A stretch of DNA of 23,609 nt, from the NCBI GenBank assembly GCA_047973085.1, contig JBKEBI010000054.1, positions 1 to 23,609 on the forward strand, written 5' to 3'. Source of the stretch: JBKEDG01 sp047973085 (GTDB lineage Bacteria > Bacillota_I > Bacilli_A > JBKEDG01). Positions 17,115 to 22,919 of this stretch are shown in pieces. Position 1 is the stretch's first letter, and each line of letters starts with the position of its first letter. The position numbers and the translations under genes were made by a program. The notes under the pieces are model-generated. The model searched no databases and had not been told where the DNA came from. It saw nothing but the letters and a program-made list of their open reading frames with translations.

Positions 17115-18401
17115 TTAATATGTCTTTGCTGACATTTTATTAAATCCTAGTTCGTTAGTAGCCCCAGTAATAATTTGAATTTCTGCTTCAATTGAACCAT
17201 CTTCTTTTAATGATCCTGCAAATCCACCAGCTACAGTATCAACAAAATTTAATGTACCAATAACTTTATCCATTGGAGGTAAAGTTATTAATTGGTTAGC
17301 ATTTCCACCTGTTACAACTGCATCTGCTGCTTTGTCTGCATCTGCAAGTGATTGTGAAGTTCCTTCACGACCAGCATACTCATCTGTAACGATTACAGTC
17401 TTAATTCCTTCATTTTCAATCTTCTTACAGTTCATAATTAAATCTGTATCTGGATTACCGAATCCTTCTTGAGAAATAACTACACCATCAAGACCTAAGA
17501 ATGCAGCTAATTTAGCACTCATATTAGAAGATCTTTCCTTGTCAGCAAGGTAAACATTTTCATTAGTGATAATTACACCCATGAAATTAATAGTTTTCCC
17601 ATGTTGAGCATATAAATTTTTAATAATTGGATTGTTTTGATGATGATAAGTAGTATTCTTATCACAAGCCGATACACAGTTTCCACTTAATATTGCTCCA
17701 TCCATAATTTCTGTTGGATAAAGAATTGTTGGAATAATTTTCTTTGCATCAACACCATAAACATATGTATCATGTAATAAACCTTGAGTTTGTAACATGT
17801 AAACATATCCAACTTTTGGTAATTCTGGATGTTTAGCAGCTTGTTCAACAAATGGTAAAGTTTCGTAAGTATCCACTGAATCAGTTTTTACTTCAATACT
17901 TAACTTACCAATAAAATCAGCTAAATTTAATCCAGCCATTCTACAAGCTTCCTCATGTGCATATTGATCAATTCCTTCAGCCGGTTCCATAATTAATACT
18001 AAGTTGTTTAACTTAGAAAATGGAGTATACTCCGAACCAAGACCTGTCATATCAATAATACCTTCTTGGAAACCAACAATAGAACCACATGTAACAACAG
18101 CCATGTTATTTAAAACATTAGTTCTACCTTCACCTACTGTATCTACTTTAGATACAACACCTGGGAAAATACCACCTTTCCCTTCAACCTTAACACGTGG
18201 TTGAATAACGTCTTTTACAGGAGTAATTCTTACACTTTCTCCTGGCTTTGCGATGTCAACATCAACACTAGCTAAACGCTCATCAGCAGAAGTCATATCT
18301 ATCACTTCTTGCTTGTTGATGTATAAAACACCACCTTCAATTTTTGAAACCTCAGAAAATTGTATATCTTTGATTTCAATATTTCCTATTTCTAGTTTCA
18401 C
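17115..18401 (-). CDS. grdE: GrdE-type proprotein of glycine/sarcosine/betaine reductase component B (pyruvoyl precursor)
   Basis: 428 aa. It is cut autocatalytically at the cysteine in GAILSGNCVSACDKN (Cys242) to give two subunits, the second carrying an N-terminal pyruvoyl group that forms a Schiff base with the substrate amine. The processing motif and the following NTTYHHQNNPII are intact, and the length is the family's usual. GTG is the start codon, with AGGGAGGTG seven bases upstream. It lies 18 bases before grdB and 33 after grdX. GrdE, GrdG and GrdI (glycine, sarcosine, betaine) are close relatives and cannot be told apart here, so the gene symbol is the family default. The core genes grdA, grdC, grdD and thioredoxin system genes are missing from this locus. 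Confidence 0.92.
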   Translation of the reverse strand: MKLEIGNIEIKDIQFSEVSKIEGGVLYINKQEVIDMTSADERLASVDVDIAKPGESVRITPVKDVIQPRVKVEGKGGIFPGVVSKVDTVGEGRTNVLNNMAVVTCGSIVGFQEGIIDMTGLGSEYTPFSKLNNLVLIMEPAEGIDQYAHEEACRMAGLNLADFIGKLSIEVKTDSVDTYETLPFVEQAAKHPELPKVGYVYMLQTQGLLHDTYVYGVDAKKIIPTILYPTEIMDGAILSGNCVSACDKNTTYHHQNNPIIKNLYAQHGKTINFMGVIITNENVYLADKERSSNMSAKLAAFLGLDGVVISQEGFGNPDTDLIMNCKKIENEGIKTVIVTDEYAGREGTSQSLADADKAADAVVTGGNANQLITLPPMDKVIGTLNFVDTVAGGFAGSLKEDGSIEAEIQIITGATNELGFNKMSAKTY

Positions 18402-18434
18402 TTGTTTGCACCTCCCTAAAATATGTAAAATGCT

Positions 18435-18818
18435 CTAGGCATTTATACCAAACTGCTTATGTGATTCAATTGCACTTGTAATCACATCGTAATCTACTAC
18501 TGAAAAATCATCTAACAACTTTTCAGTATATTCCTTAACTTTACTTTCTTCTATCATTCGCTTTGCCATTGCATATGCATCACTTATCATAGTTTCTGAA
18601 GTAAAGTTATCTGCCCCTTCACTAATCATAATTGACTTAAAAGGCGTCTCTCCTGGCTTAATACTTCCAGAGAGAGGATGTGACAATAATACATAACCAT
18701 TATGAATATAATCCCTTACTTTTTCAATAACAGCTAAATAATTGCCATCAACAATTTCAACGTCATACTTATTACTATACGCATCTATAACACGATGATT
18801 ATTGGTAATAATCTTCAT
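18435..18818 (-). CDS. grdX: GrdX family protein
   Basis: 127 aa from the ATG at 18816-18818, chosen because GAGGT lies seven bases upstream; a GTG four codons earlier overlaps that ribosome site. Family-like blocks are MKIITNNHRVIDAY, VLLSHPLSGSIKPGETPFKS and IMISEGADNF. GrdX is a small soluble protein found at the head of Grd reductase operons; its function is not established. It sits between the 162-aa unknown and grdE, 33 bases before the latter, so it is clearly part of the operon. Confidence 0.85.
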   Translation of the reverse strand: MKIITNNHRVIDAYSNKYDVEIVDGNYLAVIEKVRDYIHNGYVLLSHPLSGSIKPGETPFKSIMISEGADNFTSETMISDAYAMAKRMIEESKVKEYTEKLLDDFSVVDYDVITSAIESHKQFGINA

Positions 18819-18829
18819 AAATAACCTCA

Positions 18830-19318
18830 CTACATTTCTTTGATTTTAGATAAAATAAAATCTTTTGGTTCCATTCCATCAATCGTAACATCCATTGTAC
18901 CACCAAAAACATCTACCATAACTTTAAAGAAATTTATATATAATTTATTTCCATCAATATAGTATAACTTACTATGTCCTGGAACAAAAATAACTTCAGC
19001 ATTAGCTTCAACATCATCCAAATTTAATGCTTTAATTGGATCAATCATTGCTTGAGTTACACCAAGGTCTTCACTCATCCACATATTATTATTCCAGAAT
19101 AATCCCTCAGTTTTAGTTCTAGAAGAAAGAACCTCTCTATTAGTAATAGCGCTCAAAACTTTTCTAACGCTTTCAGCATCAAATTCGTCATTAAAAAGTA
19201 CCTTCATTTCTTCACGAGAAGCCACATCATTTAAATAAATATCTGAAACCTTTTCTTTATCTTTTGTACTATGCCAGAAAAATAGCATCATTTCAATCAG
19301 TTCTAAATTAATCTTCAC
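18830..19318 (-). CDS. Conserved-looking small protein of unknown function, first gene of the Grd operon
   Basis: 162 aa, soluble, acidic, no signal or membrane helix. I start it at the GTG 19316-19318, which has GGAGG eight bases upstream; an upstream TTG (19345) is open but lacks a ribosome site. I do not recognise a family with certainty. Visible blocks are MMLFFWHSTKDKEKV, GLFWNNNMWMSEDLGV, EVIFVPGHSKLYYIDGN and LYINFFKVMVDVFGG. It is the promoter-proximal gene, and its stop lies 11 bases before grdX, so it should be made together with the reductase. It could be an accessory or assembly factor, or help select the substrate; this is inference from position alone. Confidence 0.7.
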   Translation of the reverse strand: MKINLELIEMMLFFWHSTKDKEKVSDIYLNDVASREEMKVLFNDEFDAESVRKVLSAITNREVLSSRTKTEGLFWNNNMWMSEDLGVTQAMIDPIKALNLDDVEANAEVIFVPGHSKLYYIDGNKLYINFFKVMVDVFGGTMDVTIDGMEPKDFILSKIKEM

Positions 19319-19356
19319 TTTTAGTACCTCCACAATAATTGTCAATAACTATTTTG

Positions 19357-19393
19357 TGTATGTATTTAGATTATTAAATGTTTAACACATACA
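19357..19393. repeat. Inverted repeat at the start of the Grd operon transcript
   Basis: TGTATGT (19357-19363) and ACATACA (19387-19393) are perfect inverted arms 23 bases apart. They lie just downstream of the -10 box on the minus strand, so they cover the expected transcription start and leader. This could be a regulator site or a 5' hairpin. Confidence 0.45.
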
Positions 19394-19398
19394 TTTAT

Positions 19399-19427
19399 AT
19401 TATACCACCAAATTTAGAGAAAAGTAA
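19399..19427 (-). promoter_or_regulatory. Promoter of the Grd operon
   Basis: On the minus strand TGGTATAAT, an extended -10 with perfect TATAAT (complement of 19399-19404), and a weak TTACTT -35 (complement of 19422-19427) at 17 bases. The leader to the GTG start is about 75 bases and holds an inverted repeat. Confidence 0.65.
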
Positions 19428-19429
19428 AT

Positions 19430-19690
19430 GATTTATGTAAAAAAAAATCAAAAATTTCAAACTCAAAAATGGATAATTCTAATTTTGAAAATATGCATTT
19501 ATTTTCTTTTATAATTAATAAAATATTCGATACTAAATAACAATATTAATTTTATTTGAATCCAATAAATTATTTATCCATATAACTATTATCTATTTTA
19601 TATGTTACATGTGGCATATTTGCGCTTATTTTACTAAAGTCTTTATAATATGTAAAATAAATACTTTTTATATAATATTTATAAATACTT
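19430..19690. other. Gene-free AT-rich stretch
   Basis: About 260 bases between the divergent Grd and asnA promoters. I see no open reading frame with a ribosome site, no strong hairpin and no repeat here. Several TATAAT-like strings occur, as expected at this AT content. Confidence 0.6.
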
Positions 19691-19691
19691 A

Positions 19692-19720
19692 TTGACTAAC
19701 AAAATAATGTGTGCTAAAAT
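19692..19720 (+). promoter_or_regulatory. Promoter of the T-box/asnA operon
   Basis: TTGACT (19692-19697), a 17-base spacer and TAAAAT (19715-19720), with TGC before the -10 (extended). The start would be near 19727, leaving a 5' leader of about 320 bases. Confidence 0.8.
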
Positions 19721-19901
19721 TATTTTCAACAACATAGAAAAAAGCACAATCATGGTAGCATACTACAGAGAATGTACGTTGGTGAGAGTACACATATAAA
19801 ACTATGAATTGGAACACTTTTTGAGTTGAGTAGGAGAAAATATAGTAGACTACTCCGGCTAATGTCCGTTATAGCAAAGAGATGATATATGTATATCAAA
19901 T

Positions 19902-19958
19902 TAGAATGGTACCGTGACTTAATAGTTGCTTCTATATAGAAGCAACTATTTTATTTTT
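19902..19958 (+). terminator. T-box unit 1: antiterminator and competing terminator
   Basis: Antiterminator: TAGAA (19902-19906) pairs with TTCTA (19930-19934), enclosing bulge TGGTACC and GTG/TGC wobble pairs. Terminator: ATAGTTGCTTCT (19922-19933) with AGAAGCAACTAT (19938-19949), loop ATAT, then a T-rich tail to 19958. The two structures use the same bases, so they are exclusive. Confidence 0.9.
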
Positions 19959-19975
19959 AATATACATATCTCAAG

Positions 19976-20028
19976 TAGAATGGTACCGCGATTTTAATTG
20001 CTTCTATTATTATAATAGAAGTTTTTTT
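19976..20028 (+). terminator. T-box unit 2: second antiterminator and competing terminator
   Basis: Antiterminator: TAGAA (19976-19980) pairs with TTCTA (20002-20006), bulge TGGTACC (19981-19987), GCG (19988-19990) with TGC (19999-20001). Terminator: CTTCTATTA (20001-20009) with TAATAGAAG (20013-20021), then seven T. It repeats unit 1 without a second stem I, so it is a partial duplication of the expression platform. Confidence 0.88.
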
Positions 20029-20047
20029 ATTACAAAGGAGAAAAATT

Positions 20048-21022
20048 ATGACAAGTACAAAATTATTACAAACACAAATCCAAATTAAGGAAATAAAAGA
20101 TTTTTTCCAAATTAATCTTGCTAACAATTTAAATTTAGTAAGAGTTTCAGCCCCACTGTACGTAGTAGAGGAAACTGGATTAAATGATAATTTAAATGGT
20201 ATAGAAGAACCTGTCTCATTTAAAGCATGTGGTTATGATAATATTCAAATTGTCCACTCACTAGCAAAATGGAAAAGACAAGCTTTGTATAAATATAATA
20301 TCGGGAGCGGAAATGGACTATATACTGATATGAACGCAATAAGAAAAGATGAAACAGTTTCAAACATCCATTCACTATATGTTGATCAATGGGATTGGGA
20401 AAAAAATATTACTAGTGATCAACGCTGTGATGAATATCTAGAAGAAACAGTTAAAAAAATATATAGTACAATATACAAGACAGAACAGTTTATTAACGAA
20501 AAAAATCATTCATTAAGTGAAAAACTTCCTGAAGAAATATTTTTTATAACTTCACAAGAGTTATTAGAATTATACCCAACTTTTACACCTAAACAAAGAG
20601 AATATGAAATCACAAAGAAGCATAAAGCAGTATTTATCAAGCATATTGGCAAAACCCTAACTGATGGAACAGTTCATGATAATCGTGCACCTGATTATGA
20701 TGATTGGGAACTAAACGGAGACATCCTAGTTTATCATCACCCACTTGATATTGCATTAGAATTATCGAGTATGGGAATACGTGTTGATGAAAAGAGATTA
20801 GTTGAGCAGTTAAAGCATTTAAATCAAGAATATAAACTAGATATGCCCTACCATAAATCAATTATTAATAAAGAACTCCCTTATACAATTGGAGGTGGGA
20901 TAGGACAGTCTAGGCTATGTATGTTCTTCCTAGAAAAACATCATATTGGTGAAGTTCAATGTTCTGTATGGCCAAATAGTATCATAAGTGAGTGCGAAAA
21001 AAATAATATTATATTACTTTAG
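20048..21022 (+). CDS. asnA: Aspartate-ammonia ligase (asparagine synthetase A)
   Basis: 324 aa, near the usual 330. It makes asparagine from aspartate, ammonia and ATP (AMP-forming, class II aminoacyl-tRNA-synthetase fold). Recognisable blocks are NLNLVRVSAPLYV at the N-terminus, KRQALYKYNIGSGNGLYTDM, NIHSLYVDQWDWEK, DGTVHDNRAPDYDDW and the terminal GGGIGQSRLCMFFLEKHHIG, the class II motif 3 equivalent. AAAGGAG lies nine bases before the ATG. It is the first gene behind the asparagine T-box, so it is induced when tRNA-Asn is uncharged. The next gene starts nine bases after its stop behind AGGAGG, and so is in the same operon. Confidence 0.97.
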   Translation: MTSTKLLQTQIQIKEIKDFFQINLANNLNLVRVSAPLYVVEETGLNDNLNGIEEPVSFKACGYDNIQIVHSLAKWKRQALYKYNIGSGNGLYTDMNAIRKDETVSNIHSLYVDQWDWEKNITSDQRCDEYLEETVKKIYSTIYKTEQFINEKNHSLSEKLPEEIFFITSQELLELYPTFTPKQREYEITKKHKAVFIKHIGKTLTDGTVHDNRAPDYDDWELNGDILVYHHPLDIALELSSMGIRVDEKRLVEQLKHLNQEYKLDMPYHKSIINKELPYTIGGGIGQSRLCMFFLEKHHIGEVQCSVWPNSIISECEKNNIILL

Positions 21023-21031
21023 GAGGTTTTT

Positions 21032-22015
21032 ATGAAAGAATCTATTAGTATTAACTACAGCAATGCAATACTAGACTTTTCAAAAGAGTACTGTACATCA
21101 AGTGCTATGCTTTTAAATAGCGAAAGTTTTTACCGTATTTCAAAACTTCATTTGCACTATTTAAAAAGAAAAGAAAAAACTTTATATTTAGAATTAAATA
21201 AACTAGAAAAAAATGATGAAAAATTATTAGACGATATTATAAATTTATCTAAACTTTTAATAATATTTAATAAAAAAGAAATTAAAGATTCAAATCCTAA
21301 TCTCTACAAATACTGTGAAAATTATGAACTAGCATTAGAGTTTATAGAAACACTTTATAACTACTGGAGAAGTATAGAGCGTTATGCAATAATTTACAAT
21401 GATAGAAATAGTAAAGGAATCCAAAATCAACACTTTATTGATTCACATAATGATTTTGAAAATCTAGTCTTGAAAACATATCGAAAAATTACTGAAGAAT
21501 TACATGGAAAAAGAAATCTTGTATACCGCCAGTTAATAGCTGGGGTAAATGCAGGAATTGTTGTTAATAACAATAATCTTGGTTATGAAACTGGAACATA
21601 TAGTTTTCTAAAAAATGTAGGAATAATTGAGACAATTGTATTACACCCTCCGTTTATCTCATATCCTAGAAGAAACAAGAGAGATGAACCATTTGTGGAA
21701 GCAAAATCAAACCCATTAGAAGGTTTAGAAATTGATCATAACAAGTTTCTTTGTTTTCCAGCAATGGTAGGAAATTACTTTGCAATGATTTACTTTAACA
21801 AAGAATTCATGTCTCAAGGCGTAACTCTTGCCAACCTTTTTGAGTTAATTGATATTAATGAAGTAACTTTAGAAAAACCAGATATAGTATACGTATTTGG
21901 AGTTGAAGATAATGATAAACGTGCTGAATTTTATTATGATGAAAAAAATGATATCTATACAGGATATTTATCTGCACATGAAGATTTCGACTATTTTGGG
22001 TATATGAAAAAATGA
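21032..22015 (+). CDS. Unknown 327-aa protein in the asnA operon
   Basis: I do not recognise a family with confidence. There is no signal peptide or membrane helix. The N-terminal part (about 1-150) looks alpha-helical and charged (LKRKEKTLYLELNKLEKNDE), and the C-terminal part mixes strands and helices. Notable blocks are YRQLIAGVNAGIVVNN (about 168-183), LHPPFISYPRRNKRDEPF and FLCFPAMVGNYFAMIYFNKE. AGGAGG sits just before the ATG, nine bases after asnA. Its stop overlaps the next gene's ATG as ATGA. Because the next gene resembles the C-terminal nucleotide-binding half of PEPCK, this one could be its partner subunit or the other half of a split two-domain protein; I see no clear PEPCK N-terminal signature to prove that. 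Confidence 0.75.
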   Translation: MKESISINYSNAILDFSKEYCTSSAMLLNSESFYRISKLHLHYLKRKEKTLYLELNKLEKNDEKLLDDIINLSKLLIIFNKKEIKDSNPNLYKYCENYELALEFIETLYNYWRSIERYAIIYNDRNSKGIQNQHFIDSHNDFENLVLKTYRKITEELHGKRNLVYRQLIAGVNAGIVVNNNNLGYETGTYSFLKNVGIIETIVLHPPFISYPRRNKRDEPFVEAKSNPLEGLEIDHNKFLCFPAMVGNYFAMIYFNKEFMSQGVTLANLFELIDINEVTLEKPDIVYVFGVEDNDKRAEFYYDEKNDIYTGYLSAHEDFDYFGYMKK

Positions 22016-22746
22016 TTTTAACACTCCATAATGTCAAGGGAATAAACTGTAGTGGATTACCAATTCATGGTGCAATGGCAAATATCATTATGGAAAGTGG
22101 TATCGAAAAAAATATTATTATTATTGGTGATTCAGGAGCAGGTAAATCTGAAACACTTGAAGTGCTTAGAACCCTAGAAAATAATGGAATCAAAGATATA
22201 AATGTAGTCTTTGACGATATGGGAATAATTTTCAACGATCTAAAAGCATACGGAACAGAAATAGGAGCCTTTGTTCGATTGGATGATTTAGATACTGGAT
22301 ATGCCTATAAAGAAATAGATCGATCTGTATTTATGAATCCAGATAAAACAAACGCAAGAATTACAATTCCAATATCAACTTATGAAATAATTTCTAAAGG
22401 CCATAGCATTGATATGATTTTATATGCAAATAACTATGAATCATCGGATAGTAAAATTGAATATTTCACAGATATTGATGACGCCATAACTACTTTTAAG
22501 CAAGGAAGAAGAATGGCCAAGGGTACAACAACAGAATCTGGACTTGTAGATTCATACTTTGCAAATCCGTTTGGACCATATCAAAAGCAAGAACAAACAA
22601 ATATCTTAATTGACACTTACTTCAAAATATTTTTTAACAAAAATATTAAATTAGGACAAATAAAAACCATGTTAGGAGTAAATGGTTATGAAACAAAAGG
22701 CCCAAAAAATGCTGCGTTGCACTTGTTAAAAGAACTAAGCAGATAA
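22012..22746 (+). CDS. PEPCK/HPr-kinase-type P-loop protein in the asnA operon
   Basis: 244 aa. P-loop IIIIGDSGAGKSET (GDSGAGKSE at 39-47) is of the HPr kinase/PEPCK type. A metal-type DDMG follows (68-71). NARITIPI (114-121) resembles the NTR-YPI stretch of ATP-dependent PEP carboxykinase, and GTTTESGL...FANPFGPY (171-190) its GTE...CFGxPF block. So it looks like the nucleotide-binding domain of PEPCK standing alone; a full PEPCK is over 500 aa. It may be a kinase acting on a protein or small molecule rather than a carboxykinase. The ATG overlaps the upstream stop (ATGA) and lacks a good ribosome site, so it is translationally coupled to the 327-aa gene. T-box control makes it part of the asparagine-starvation response. 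The function is inferred. Confidence 0.8.
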   Translation: MILTLHNVKGINCSGLPIHGAMANIIMESGIEKNIIIIGDSGAGKSETLEVLRTLENNGIKDINVVFDDMGIIFNDLKAYGTEIGAFVRLDDLDTGYAYKEIDRSVFMNPDKTNARITIPISTYEIISKGHSIDMILYANNYESSDSKIEYFTDIDDAITTFKQGRRMAKGTTTESGLVDSYFANPFGPYQKQEQTNILIDTYFKIFFNKNIKLGQIKTMLGVNGYETKGPKNAALHLLKELSR

Positions 22747-22783
22747 CACTATTAATATTTTTGTTGTATTTCATTAAATTTAG

Positions 22784-22812
22784 TTGTTTTATTTATATTG
22801 TTATGTTATAAT
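22784..22812 (+). promoter_or_regulatory. Promoter of the candidate small RNA
   Basis: TTGTTT (22784-22789), a 17-base spacer and TATAAT (22807-22812), with an extended TG (TGTTATAAT). The start is expected near 22819, exactly where the first hairpin begins. No plus-strand gene follows. Confidence 0.75.
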
Positions 22813-22818
22813 GAATTC

Positions 22819-22919
22819 GTAGCATATTTTAAATGCTACAAAGTATTTTTATACTCCCCTATATAGTAGTTTACCCTAACTACTAAAATGAGACGGTCCC
22901 CCATACCGTCTCACTTTTT
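22819..22919 (+). ncRNA. Candidate small RNA with four hairpins and C-rich unpaired segments
   Basis: About 100 bases from promoter to terminator, with no open reading frame preceded by a ribosome site. Hairpin 1: GTAGCAT (22819-22825)/ATGCTAC (22833-22839). Hairpin 2: AGTAT/ATACT (22842-22846, 22851-22855). Hairpin 3: TAGTAGTT/AACTACTA (22864-22871, 22878-22885), loop TACCCT. Hairpin 4 is the terminator, loop CCCCCAT. CCCCT (22856-22860) between hairpins 2 and 3 is also unpaired. C-rich loops are typical of Gram-positive regulatory RNAs that pair with G-rich ribosome sites. I do not recognise a named RNA family. It could alternatively be the 3' part of the asnA operon transcript. Confidence 0.55.
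22889..22918. terminator. Bidirectional terminator (asnA operon/small RNA and ylmH-type gene)
   Basis: A nine-base perfect stem, TGAGACGGT (22889-22897) with ACCGTCTCA (22905-22913), and loop CCCCCAT. On plus it is followed by CTTTTTAT; on minus by TTTTAG. The right arm contains the stop codon of the minus-strand gene (22911-22913). It is the only convincing terminator after the asnA operon. Confidence 0.9.

Larger units (their letters stand above)
19727..20028 (+). promoter_or_regulatory. Asparagine-type T-box riboswitch leader with two antiterminator/terminator units
   Basis: Stem I landmarks are AGAGAA (19767-19772), then the distal stem TGTAC/GTACA (19773-19777, 19788-19792) around GTTGGTGAGA. 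The likely specifier is AAC at 19813-19815 (GGAACAC), read by tRNA-Asn(GUU). A hairpin GAGTAG/CTACTC (19828-19833, 19850-19855) follows. The T-box bulge TGGTACC occurs at 19907-19913 and again at 19981-19987, each followed by its own competing terminator. Uncharged tRNA-Asn should stabilise the antiterminators and switch on asnA and the two genes after it. The UGGU in each bulge can pair with the GCCA end of the tRNA-Asn at 5934. Confidence 0.93.

Noticed and set aside
21855..22037. A 60-aa minus-strand open frame over the junction of the two genes after asnA.
   Set aside because: No ribosome site; the overlap of the two plus-strand genes explains the sequence.
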